Source of the DNA: Afipia sp.
GTDB lineage: Bacteria > Pseudomonadota > Alphaproteobacteria > Rhizobiales > Xanthobacteraceae
NCBI GenBank assembly: GCA_017474385.1
Contig: JAFVHU010000155.1
Coordinates: 1-64,000 of the forward strand
DNA length: 64,000 nt
Direction: 5' to 3'
The notes under the pieces were generated by a model that ran no database searches, had not been told where the DNA came from, and saw nothing but the letters and a program-made list of their open reading frames with translations. Of the stretch, positions 19,375-26,469 are shown one piece after another (positions within the stretch are counted from its first letter, which is position 1; each line of letters opens with the position of its first letter). Position numbers and translations under genes: made by a program.

Positions 19375-20018
19375 CCATGGACACCAACGATCTCATCCGC
19401 ACCCTCGCCGCCGACAACGACACGCACGAGCGCTCTGTCGGACATCTGCTACTGGCCGCGCTGGTGCTCGCGGTGCCGGTATCGACCGCGCTGTTCCTGA
19501 CCGGACTTGGTGTGCGCTCCGACGTTATGACGGCCGTGCGCAATCCGATGTTCGATTTGAAGTTTGCCGTCACGCTCGCGCTGGCCGCGGGCGCTATCGT
19601 CATCAGCCTGCATCTCTCACGGCCTGAAGCTTCGCTTGGGCGCTGGGCCTGGCTGCTGGCGGTCCCGGTCGGATTGCTCGGAATCGGCATGGCCGGTGAA
19701 ATGACGATGATGCCGCATCGCGCGCCGATGTCGGTGCGAATGATGGGCTCCAATTCCAGGCTTTGCCTGGTTGCCATTCCGATGCTGTCACTGCCGTTGC
19801 TGGCGGCGGCTCTGATTGCCTTGCGCCGTGGCGCACCGTCGCGGCCGGCTGTTACCGGAGCGTTCGCCGGGTTGCTGTCAGCCGGGCTGGCGGCAACGCT
19901 TTACGCTGCGCATTGCACCGACGATTCACCGATGTTCGTGGCTACGTGGTACTCGATCGCGGCTGCAATCGTTGCGGCGATCGGCGCGCTCGCAGGTTCG
20001 CGCGTCTTGAGATTCTAG
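19371..20018 (+). CDS. nrsF: NrsF family (DUF1109) membrane anti-sigma factor
   Basis: 215 residues with six predicted membrane helices, the DUF1109/NrsF pattern. Two single cysteines, Cys132 (NSRLCLVA) and Cys182 (AAHCTDD), sit at positions that match the conserved pair known to be needed for metal sensing in Caulobacter NrsF. The protein should bind the adjacent sigma factor at the inner membrane and release it on heavy-metal or thiol stress. The start overlaps the sigma stop in ATGA; an ATG six bases on is possible. The nearby heavy-metal RND pump is a tempting but untested target. Confidence 0.85.
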   Translation: MTMDTNDLIRTLAADNDTHERSVGHLLLAALVLAVPVSTALFLTGLGVRSDVMTAVRNPMFDLKFAVTLALAAGAIVISLHLSRPEASLGRWAWLLAVPVGLLGIGMAGEMTMMPHRAPMSVRMMGSNSRLCLVAIPMLSLPLLAAALIALRRGAPSRPAVTGAFAGLLSAGLAATLYAAHCTDDSPMFVATWYSIAAAIVAAIGALAGSRVLRF

Positions 20019-20060
20019 ATTCGCGTGACGGCCGCGCTGAATCTCGCGCCGCCATCGTCC

Positions 20061-21176
20061 TCATAGAGCAGGTTCGGTCTGCGCGGTGTCCTGCCGCATC
20101 CGGTAGAAGCGCAGCACCTGTTGCGCGGTTGAAGGGCGCAACATGTCGTAGCTAGACTTGTGATCGTCGATGTTCTCGATCTCGGTTCCGGACGTGTTGC
20201 CGCACATTTCAAGAACAAGCTTGAGCGACATCCACGATAGTCCCGCGACCTTGGCGAGGACCAGCAATCCCTCTGAGCGCGACTCGATCATCATGTTTTC
20301 GACGGTCGCGACCGGAACGTTAGCGCATACAGCAATAGCAGCACTGGTTTCCTCGAAGCGCCCGGACGCCGCGAACTCGGCGATCTGCCTTTCGTCGAGA
20401 CGTCCGTCTTCGAAGAGGGATTTGACGAGACGCATCGCCGGGGATGTTTCGCCGCGCGCGGATGCTCCGTGGCCGGCGTTGAATGCCGCTTCCTTGACGG
20501 CGGCCGAGATATCGTCCGCGGCGCGGGGGTTTGCAGCCTGGAGGCGCGCTCGTACAGAGTCCGACGCTCTCGCAATGAGCTTGAGATAGTGAGGTCTTGG
20601 AATTCCTCGCCGTGCTCCGAGACAAGTGGCGAGATTATCATTGCCCTCGGCGCGGGAGACCAACTCCGTAAAGCCTTTGTCGGAGAATTCTGCGCCTGGA
20701 TTGTTGACGGCGCTCTCAACGACGTCGTTGTTGCCGCATTCGACCAGAACGTCGGTGACGGCGTCGCTCAGGACTTTTCGTTTTGAAATCGCGAGCAAAT
20801 GACCCTGGCTTTTGCTGCGCGCGTTTTTGATCAGCATGTCGTCGTTCAGCCGTTCCGAGAGCGACAGCACCGGTGCGGCGACCTCGATCTCGTCGTCGAA
20901 GGCAAGCGTGTAGATCAGGCGCGGCGGCGCTTTCGGTACTGGCGCCATGCGTTTCGCCAGCAGGGCCTTGGCGGAGATCTCGATTTCCTCGATCAGACAA
21001 TGAAAGACGTCATCGAAGACATTGATCTGCTCGTCGGAGTAATCCGCCACACCATACAGAAAGAGATCGGTGACCCGGCGCAGCGTTTCCACGCGGCGCG
21101 CTACGGTGCCATGTGCGAGAGCGTTCTGCAGTTCATCGAGAAGATTGGCCGGCCGTGCTGTTGGTCTCGAACTCAT
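20061..21176 (-). CDS. DUF2336 domain protein
   Basis: 371 residues of the DUF2336 family, which is largely restricted to alphaproteobacteria. The sequence is a series of helical HEAT-like repeats (LLDELQNALAHGTVARRVETLRRVTDLFL, LSDAVTDVLVECGNNDVVESAVNNPGAEFSD). No catalytic residues or membrane segments are visible. Members are often linked to signalling or motility genes. Here it follows a diguanylate cyclase gene by 67 bp on the same strand. A second member is at 60247-61245. The start at 21176 is chosen because the in-frame extension upstream is not family-like. Function unknown. Confidence 0.8.
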   Translation of the reverse strand: MSSRPTARPANLLDELQNALAHGTVARRVETLRRVTDLFLYGVADYSDEQINVFDDVFHCLIEEIEISAKALLAKRMAPVPKAPPRLIYTLAFDDEIEVAAPVLSLSERLNDDMLIKNARSKSQGHLLAISKRKVLSDAVTDVLVECGNNDVVESAVNNPGAEFSDKGFTELVSRAEGNDNLATCLGARRGIPRPHYLKLIARASDSVRARLQAANPRAADDISAAVKEAAFNAGHGASARGETSPAMRLVKSLFEDGRLDERQIAEFAASGRFEETSAAIAVCANVPVATVENMMIESRSEGLLVLAKVAGLSWMSLKLVLEMCGNTSGTEIENIDDHKSSYDMLRPSTAQQVLRFYRMRQDTAQTEPAL

Positions 21177-21243
21177 GACTTTCTGTCCTGGAAACACCGA
21201 AGCGAGAAATGCCAGCCAGGTTCTTGGCCGGCGTAAATGGAAG

Positions 21244-22404
21244 CTAGGCTGAGACAACCCGATTCCGCCCTAGGTCTTTGGCTTGATAAAGAAGTTGATC
21301 GGCGCGGGCGAGAATGCTGTCCGCAGTATCGTCCGCTCGCAACATGGCCACACCGGCCGACATTGTGACACTCATCTCCTGCGAAATCGCGCTCCAGTCG
21401 AGAGCGCCCACGATGGCGCGCAGCCGATCGACAGTCCGCAGCGCTGCGCCATCGGACGTTTCCGGGAGAATGAGCAGGAATTCCTCGCCGCCATAGCGGC
21501 CGAATTTGTCGATGCTGCGGATATTGGCGAACACGGTGATCGCAAAGGCCCGCAGCGCTTCGTCGCCGACGGGATGTCCGAACCGGTCGTTAATGCGCTT
21601 GAACCAGTCGAGATCGATCAACGCGACAGCACAGGGCGTTTTGCCGCGCCGGGAGCGGGCGATCTCTTCGTCGAGCGTCTGCATGATGCTGCGCCGGTTG
21701 AGCGATCCGGTGAGTTCGTCAAGCTCGGCGAGTTCTTCGATGCGCTGGTAGGCTTCTTTCAGCTCGACGCCGCGCCTGTAGAGAGATTCGTGCAGCGAAC
21801 TGCTGAACAGTCCGACGACCATGCCGCGGCCGAGCACCAGAATGAAAACCAGCATGGTCGCGAAGCGCTCCAGCGGCGTGCTGGTCGGCATTCCGATGGG
21901 TCTATCCGAGAGAAGAAACAGGACTGTCAGGCCGATGGCGGCGGCCGTCCATCCGATGATGGTCTGGCGGGGCGTCGATCGCAACGCCGCGAAGGTAAAG
22001 ACGAGGAAGATGGAGCAAAGGAACAGGCAGCCGACTTCGGGCGCCAGGTAGATGAACAGCAGCATGATCCCCAGGCTGGTGCCGGTTTGCTGCGAGATGA
22101 AGTAGTGGTCTCTAAACTTGTCGTTGACCTTGGCTTCCGAGATCGCAATGTAGGCCGCTACGGACAGCAGGCCGGCGGCTGCGTAGGCCGGCGCAACCAT
22201 GAAGCTGGTGGCGCCCGCATAGGCGTAGATCAGCAGAATTCCGGCATCGATCATGTAGCTGACGCCGACCATGTCGAGCATCTGCCGGTGCTGCCTTGCA
22301 CGTCGCGCAACAATCTCCGGCGACAATTCGTTCTCGACGGCGGAATGCCTCCGGCCGAGAGCGCCTGTCAGGGATCCGGGGGCCGATGAAGCTGCGCCGC
22401 GCAT
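21244..22404 (-). CDS. Membrane diguanylate cyclase (GGDEF domain)
   Basis: 386 residues. Six hydrophobic segments (about residues 40-200) are followed by a short coiled linker and a GGDEF domain. The active-site loop is RYGGEEFLLILPE, so cyclase activity is expected. An inhibitory RxxD site (RSID) lies exactly five residues before GGEEF, which predicts product inhibition by c-di-GMP. No EAL domain is present. The N-terminal membrane part has no recognised sensor family. The start at 22404 fits GGCGAG upstream; 35 more in-frame codons appear non-coding. It is divergent from an ECF sigma gene and may be co-transcribed with the DUF2336 gene. Confidence 0.9.
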   Translation of the reverse strand: MRGAASSAPGSLTGALGRRHSAVENELSPEIVARRARQHRQMLDMVGVSYMIDAGILLIYAYAGATSFMVAPAYAAAGLLSVAAYIAISEAKVNDKFRDHYFISQQTGTSLGIMLLFIYLAPEVGCLFLCSIFLVFTFAALRSTPRQTIIGWTAAAIGLTVLFLLSDRPIGMPTSTPLERFATMLVFILVLGRGMVVGLFSSSLHESLYRRGVELKEAYQRIEELAELDELTGSLNRRSIMQTLDEEIARSRRGKTPCAVALIDLDWFKRINDRFGHPVGDEALRAFAITVFANIRSIDKFGRYGGEEFLLILPETSDGAALRTVDRLRAIVGALDWSAISQEMSVTMSAGVAMLRADDTADSILARADQLLYQAKDLGRNRVVSA

Positions 22405-22535
22405 GAACTCGCCGTTAAGGAAAAGCAATGCGGGACTGTAGGCGGGAAAGCCTTTAGGTTTGGTATCATTGGAGTGGCTTGTGGAACTGGTGGGCTCCCC
22501 GAACCACAATAATCACCTGTCGGGATGATCCAGAT

Positions 22536-22553
22536 GAGGTAATGAAATACCTC
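22536..22553. promoter_or_regulatory. Inverted repeat GAGGTA-N6-TACCTC between divergent genes
   Basis: GAGGTA (22536-22541) and TACCTC (22548-22553) form a perfect 6-bp inverted repeat in the 201-bp region between the diguanylate cyclase and the ECF sigma gene. It could be an operator for either. No known regulator is matched. Confidence 0.35.
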
Positions 22554-22605
22554 CATCTCTCTGCAGGTCTTGATCACTTGCCCTTGTTCATGATTCAGGG
22601 GCATT

Positions 22606-23277
22606 TTGCGCTTCGCTAATCCGGCAGTTTCCGGAAATCGCGAAGATTTTCACGGATTTGATCGAACCTTTTTCCAGTCGCGTGCGACCAACCTTGCGAG
22701 ACGGCCATTGAGTGCAACCCACGCGACGTCGGACGAGGTTCTGATCGGTCGCATCGCCCAAGGTGACCGGCTCGCGATGCAGGTGCTTTACGGGAGGCAC
22801 CATGTACGGGTGTTTCGCTTCTCGCTGCGGCTCGTGCGGAACGAGTCCATCGCGGAAGATCTCATCAGTGAGGTTTTCCTCGATGTGTGGCGTCAGGCCG
22901 GCAAGTTTGAAGGCCGGTCTGCTGTCTCTACGTGGCTGCTGGCGATCACCCGGTTCAAGGCCCTGTCCGCCCTCCGCAAGAGGAAGGACGCGGAACTGGA
23001 CGACGAAACGGCTGCCGCGATCGAGGATACGTCCGACAATCCGGAAGTCGCCGTCGCCAAGAAGGATACGAGTAACGCATTGCGGAATTGCCTGACCGCA
23101 CTTTCGCCAGAACATCGGGAGATCGTCGATCTCGTCTACTACCACGAGAAGTCCGTGGAAGAGGTGGCCGAAATCGTGGGCATCCCGGAGAATACGGTGA
23201 AGACGCGCCTGTTTTACGCGCGGAAGAAATTAGCCGAACTGCTGAAGGCAGCCGGCATAGAGCGAGGTTGGCCATGA
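22606..23277 (+). CDS. ECF sigma factor of the protease/OmpA/cytochrome locus
   Basis: 223 residues with sigma region 2 (FRFSLRLVRNESIAEDLISEVFLDVWRQAGKF, STWLLAITRFKALSALRKRK) and region 4 (LTALSPEHREIVDLVYYHEKSVEEVAEIVGIPENTVKTRLFYARKKL). The predicted start is a TTG at 22606; the first 35 residues are not conserved-looking, and an in-frame TTG at 22708 is an alternative. The stop overlaps the anti-sigma gene in ATGA. The four genes that follow are all exported or membrane proteins, so this factor probably controls an envelope function. Confidence 0.88.
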   Translation: MRFANPAVSGNREDFHGFDRTFFQSRATNLARRPLSATHATSDEVLIGRIAQGDRLAMQVLYGRHHVRVFRFSLRLVRNESIAEDLISEVFLDVWRQAGKFEGRSAVSTWLLAITRFKALSALRKRKDAELDDETAAAIEDTSDNPEVAVAKKDTSNALRNCLTALSPEHREIVDLVYYHEKSVEEVAEIVGIPENTVKTRLFYARKKLAELLKAAGIERGWP

Positions 23278-23948
23278 CTGCCACGAGCAAGCAAACCGCC
23301 GATCGGGAGCCCACGGAGCTTGAGGCTCTGTTGCCGTTCCATGCGGCGGGCACGCTCAACCTGCGTGATGCCCGCCGCGTCGATGAGGCGCTCGCCAGCG
23401 ATCCCGATCTGGCGCGCCAGTATGCGGCGATCCAGGACGAATATGCCGAAACGATTTTGCTGAACGAGAGCCTCGGCGCGCCGTCTTCGCGGGCCATGCA
23501 GAAGCTGTTTGCGGCCATTGACGCCGAGCCTGCGCGCAAGAGCGCGTCGTTTAACCCGCTGATGCGGATTGTCGGGTTCTTCTCCAGTCTGTCGCCACGC
23601 ACGCTGGCTTATGCAGGTGTCGCCGGTGCGGTGCTGGTTCTGTTGCAGGCGGGTGTTATCGGAACCGTGCTGGTCAAGGATCGCGCGGGCGGCAACTTCC
23701 AGACGGCCGCGTTCCCGGCCCAGTCGACCGGGGGCACGTTCGGCTTGCTTCGGTTTACGCCGGACGCAAAGGCTGACGAGATCACGCAGTTGCTAAACAC
23801 CTACAACGCGTCCATCGTTTCGGGTCCGAAGGCCGGTATGTTCCGCGTCCGGTTCGGCGACAAAGTCTTGTCGAAGCAGGACGCGGCGCAGCTTATGACG
23901 CGCCTCCAGGCCGAAAAGATTGTCAGCCTCGTGGTGAGCGCCGACTGA
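23274..23948 (+). CDS. Membrane anti-sigma factor with a propeptide-like periplasmic domain
   Basis: 224 residues. A cytoplasmic helical part (LEALLPFHAAGTLNLRDARRVDEAL) resembles anti-sigma domains without a zinc motif. One membrane helix lies at about 111-134. The periplasmic domain (about 150-224) reads as beta-alpha-beta-alpha-beta: GLLRFTP, DEITQLLNTYNASIV, MFRVRFG, QDAAQLMTRLQAEK, IVSLVVS. That order matches the inhibitor-I9-like propeptide of the downstream subtilase. Role by family and position: sequesters the ECF sigma factor whose gene it overlaps by 4 bp. Inferred: the periplasmic domain may dock to the protease. Confidence 0.8.
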   Translation: MTATSKQTADREPTELEALLPFHAAGTLNLRDARRVDEALASDPDLARQYAAIQDEYAETILLNESLGAPSSRAMQKLFAAIDAEPARKSASFNPLMRIVGFFSSLSPRTLAYAGVAGAVLVLLQAGVIGTVLVKDRAGGNFQTAAFPAQSTGGTFGLLRFTPDAKADEITQLLNTYNASIVSGPKAGMFRVRFGDKVLSKQDAAQLMTRLQAEKIVSLVVSAD

Positions 23949-24046
23949 CCTGGGCTTGGCCGACAACCACGGCGTCAAGCCTCGGGCGGAGAGGGACCTG
24001 ACCCGCGCGCCGCGCTGGCGCATCCATGAATGTGCGAGGACGTCAG

Positions 24047-25531
24047 ATGACCGAGACAGGCAAGAGCAAGCGGGGCTTCATCCGAAGGGCACGTCTGATC
24101 CGGCCCGTGCGGCTAGTCGCCGTCTTCGCGGTCTCTCTTTGCCTCACATCTCCGCAGGCCTTCGCGCAGTACAACGGCATGAGCATGCGCACGGGACCCA
24201 GCATGAATGTTGGTCCGCGCATCAACATCAATCCGACGATCCGCTATTCGCCGAACCTCCGGTATGACGGATACGACGATCCCGGGCCGCGTCCGCGCAT
24301 CATGCGGAATCTGGATCAGGGGGCGCCCGATGACATTTCGCCTCGCAAACGCCCCGGCAAAGCGAAGTCCACGCCAGCTACTACCGAAAATACGTACGTC
24401 GCGAAGGAAGTGTTGATCGAGATCGCGGGTAATCCGACCGATGCGCAGGCCGACGACATCGCGCGGCGCCATCGCCTGACGCGCGTTCAGTCGCAGAGTT
24501 TCGCACTAACCAACAGCACATTCTTCCGCTGGCGGATAACCGACGGGCGCTCGGTCGATGCCGTGGTGCGCGAGCTGGTCGCCGGCGGCAACGTCAAGGC
24601 GGCGCAGCGCAACAACATCTTTAAGCTGCAACAAAATGCAACGCCGGGAGCCGCCAAACCCGAGGGCGACCCTGTGCAATATGCGCTCGCCAAGATGCGG
24701 CTGCCCGAGGCACACGCGCTCTCGGTCGGCGCGGACGTGACGGTTGCCGTGATCGATTCAGGGATCGATGTGACCCATCCCGAACTGGCCGGTGTGATCA
24801 CCGGGACGTTCGACGCGCTCAACAACGGCGAAGGACCGCACCCCCACGGCACCAGCATTGCAGGCGTTATCGCCGCGCACGCGCGCCTGATGGGAACGGC
24901 GCCGTCCTCGCATCTGCTGGCGATCCGGGCGTTTGGCAATCAGAAGAGCGGCGCTGAAAGCACCTCGTTCCTGATTCTCAAGAGTCTCAACTATGCGCTC
25001 GCGAAAAATGCGCGGATCATCAACATGAGCTTTGCCGGTCCGCACGATCCTGCCATGGAGCGCGGTCTTGCCGCCGCCGCGGCCAAGGGCGTCGTTCTGG
25101 TGGCTGCTGCCGGCAACGCCGGCGCGAAGTCTCCGCCGCTCTATCCGGCAGCCGATCGCAATGTAATCGCGGTGACGGCTATCGATCAGTCCGACAAGCT
25201 GTTTGCTCAATCGAACCGCGGCAGTTATGTCGCGATCTCTGCGCCTGGCGTCGATATTCTGTCACCGGCACCCGACGGCAAATATCAGATGTCGTCCGGC
25301 ACTTCGCTGTCCGCGGCTTATGTCAGCGGCGTGGCGGCGCTGATGATCGCGCGCAACCCCGGAATTTCCCCTGCCGACGTTCGCGCCACATTGATATCGA
25401 CCGCGCGTGATCTTGGACCCAAGGGCCGCGACGATCAGTTCGGGGCAGGGCAGGCTGACGCCTTTAGCGCGGTTTCAGCGGTCGCCCCGGCTCCAGTGGC
25501 TGCGGCATCCGATAACGGTGACAAACGCTGA
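24047..25531 (+). CDS. S8 family serine protease (subtilisin-like), secreted
   Basis: 494 residues. A basic N-terminus and signal peptide end at QAFAQ (about residue 40). A low-complexity Met/Asn/Arg-rich stretch follows, then an I9-like propeptide (about 115-200, VLIEIAGNPTDAQADDIARRH...). The peptidase domain has the full triad: Asp237 in VIDSGID, His267 in HGTSIAG, Ser420 in GTSLSAAY. It should be secreted to the periplasm or outer surface. ATG 24047 has GAGGA seven bases upstream; ATG 24026 lacks one. It is the third gene of the sigma/anti-sigma block and could be both a regulon member and a regulator of the anti-sigma factor. Confidence 0.9.
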   Translation: MTETGKSKRGFIRRARLIRPVRLVAVFAVSLCLTSPQAFAQYNGMSMRTGPSMNVGPRININPTIRYSPNLRYDGYDDPGPRPRIMRNLDQGAPDDISPRKRPGKAKSTPATTENTYVAKEVLIEIAGNPTDAQADDIARRHRLTRVQSQSFALTNSTFFRWRITDGRSVDAVVRELVAGGNVKAAQRNNIFKLQQNATPGAAKPEGDPVQYALAKMRLPEAHALSVGADVTVAVIDSGIDVTHPELAGVITGTFDALNNGEGPHPHGTSIAGVIAAHARLMGTAPSSHLLAIRAFGNQKSGAESTSFLILKSLNYALAKNARIINMSFAGPHDPAMERGLAAAAAKGVVLVAAAGNAGAKSPPLYPAADRNVIAVTAIDQSDKLFAQSNRGSYVAISAPGVDILSPAPDGKYQMSSGTSLSAAYVSGVAALMIARNPGISPADVRATLISTARDLGPKGRDDQFGAGQADAFSAVSAVAPAPVAAASDNGDKR

Positions 25532-25780
25532 CGAACGCGCCGGCTGAACCCGGCACATCTTTCCTGCGACCAACTCTTGCCGGTGACGAATTCCTCGTTT
25601 CCAGCAGCCTGAATGGTGCGGGCGCCCATCCACCCTCGCGCCGCTCTGGTTTGGCCCGTCCGGTCGTCCCCCCGGGCGGGCCGTCATATTGGGCGGCGGG
25701 TTTTCATACGAATTTTGCTGCGCAATGCATTTTTGTGAAAGACACTGCGGCATGCAGAATCAATTTGCGGGAATGGAATT

Positions 25781-26404
25781 GTGACGCGAACGGCCCTGAT
25801 TTTGACGCTGGCCTTCGCCGTCTGTCCCGCGTCGCTTCACGCTCAGTCGCTCGAGGACAATATTGGCTCGGCGCTGCAAGCGAAGCAGCCGCTGACGCGC
25901 AGTCTTACGGCGACGCAGGATTCCAAGGCAGCTGCGGAGAAGCAAATAATCGATCGTTTGCGAACGCGCTCGATCAGTGTCGAAGCTGTTCAGGCGCCAA
26001 CCGCGGACGAACGGACGCAGATTGCGGAAATCGCGCGTGACAAGCCGGCGATCGATCTCGAAATCCTGTTTGAATACAATTCAGCCGATATCAGTCCGAA
26101 GGCGATGCCCGCGCTGGCCGCGCTCGGCAAGGCGTTGTCGCGGCAGGATCTGAAAGGCTCAGTGTTTTTTATCAATGGCCACACCGATGCGGCAGGCGGC
26201 GCGGACTACAATCAGTTGCTGTCGCAACGCCGTGCCAATTCGGTGCGGCGCGTTCTGGTCGAGCAATACAGGCTCGTACCCGATACCCTGATCGCGGCAG
26301 GTTTTGGCAAGGAGCAGTTGAAAAATCCGGCCAATCCGCTTGGCCAGGAAAACCGCCGCGTGCAGATCGTGAATACCACCGTACAGGCTGCGGCGAAGCG
26401 ATGA
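25781..26404 (+). CDS. OmpA-family protein (peptidoglycan-binding C-terminal domain)
   Basis: 207 residues with a signal peptide ending LHAQ (about residue 22). A short charged helical region and a complete OmpA-like domain (about 88-200) follow: LEILFEYNSADISPKAMPAL, INGHTDAAGGADYNQLLSQRRANSVRRVL and NRRVQI. The Asp and Arg of the peptidoglycan-binding site (GHTDAAG, SQRRANSV) are present. There is no beta-barrel and no lipobox, so it is a soluble or peripheral periplasmic protein. The GTG start follows GCGGGAATGGAATT. The 249 bp before it contain a GC-rich hairpin (25653-25682), so a separate promoter is possible. Confidence 0.88.
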   Translation: MTRTALILTLAFAVCPASLHAQSLEDNIGSALQAKQPLTRSLTATQDSKAAAEKQIIDRLRTRSISVEAVQAPTADERTQIAEIARDKPAIDLEILFEYNSADISPKAMPALAALGKALSRQDLKGSVFFINGHTDAAGGADYNQLLSQRRANSVRRVLVEQYRLVPDTLIAAGFGKEQLKNPANPLGQENRRVQIVNTTVQAAAKR

Positions 26405-26469
26405 CCGCCTGAACGCGCCGGGACGTTGATGCGACCAATACAAGGCGTTGCCAGTCTTGAGGGGACGAT

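Noticed and set aside
21283-22389. 368-codon open frame on the plus strand
   Set aside because: Antisense to the GGDEF protein; no start signal and no domain.
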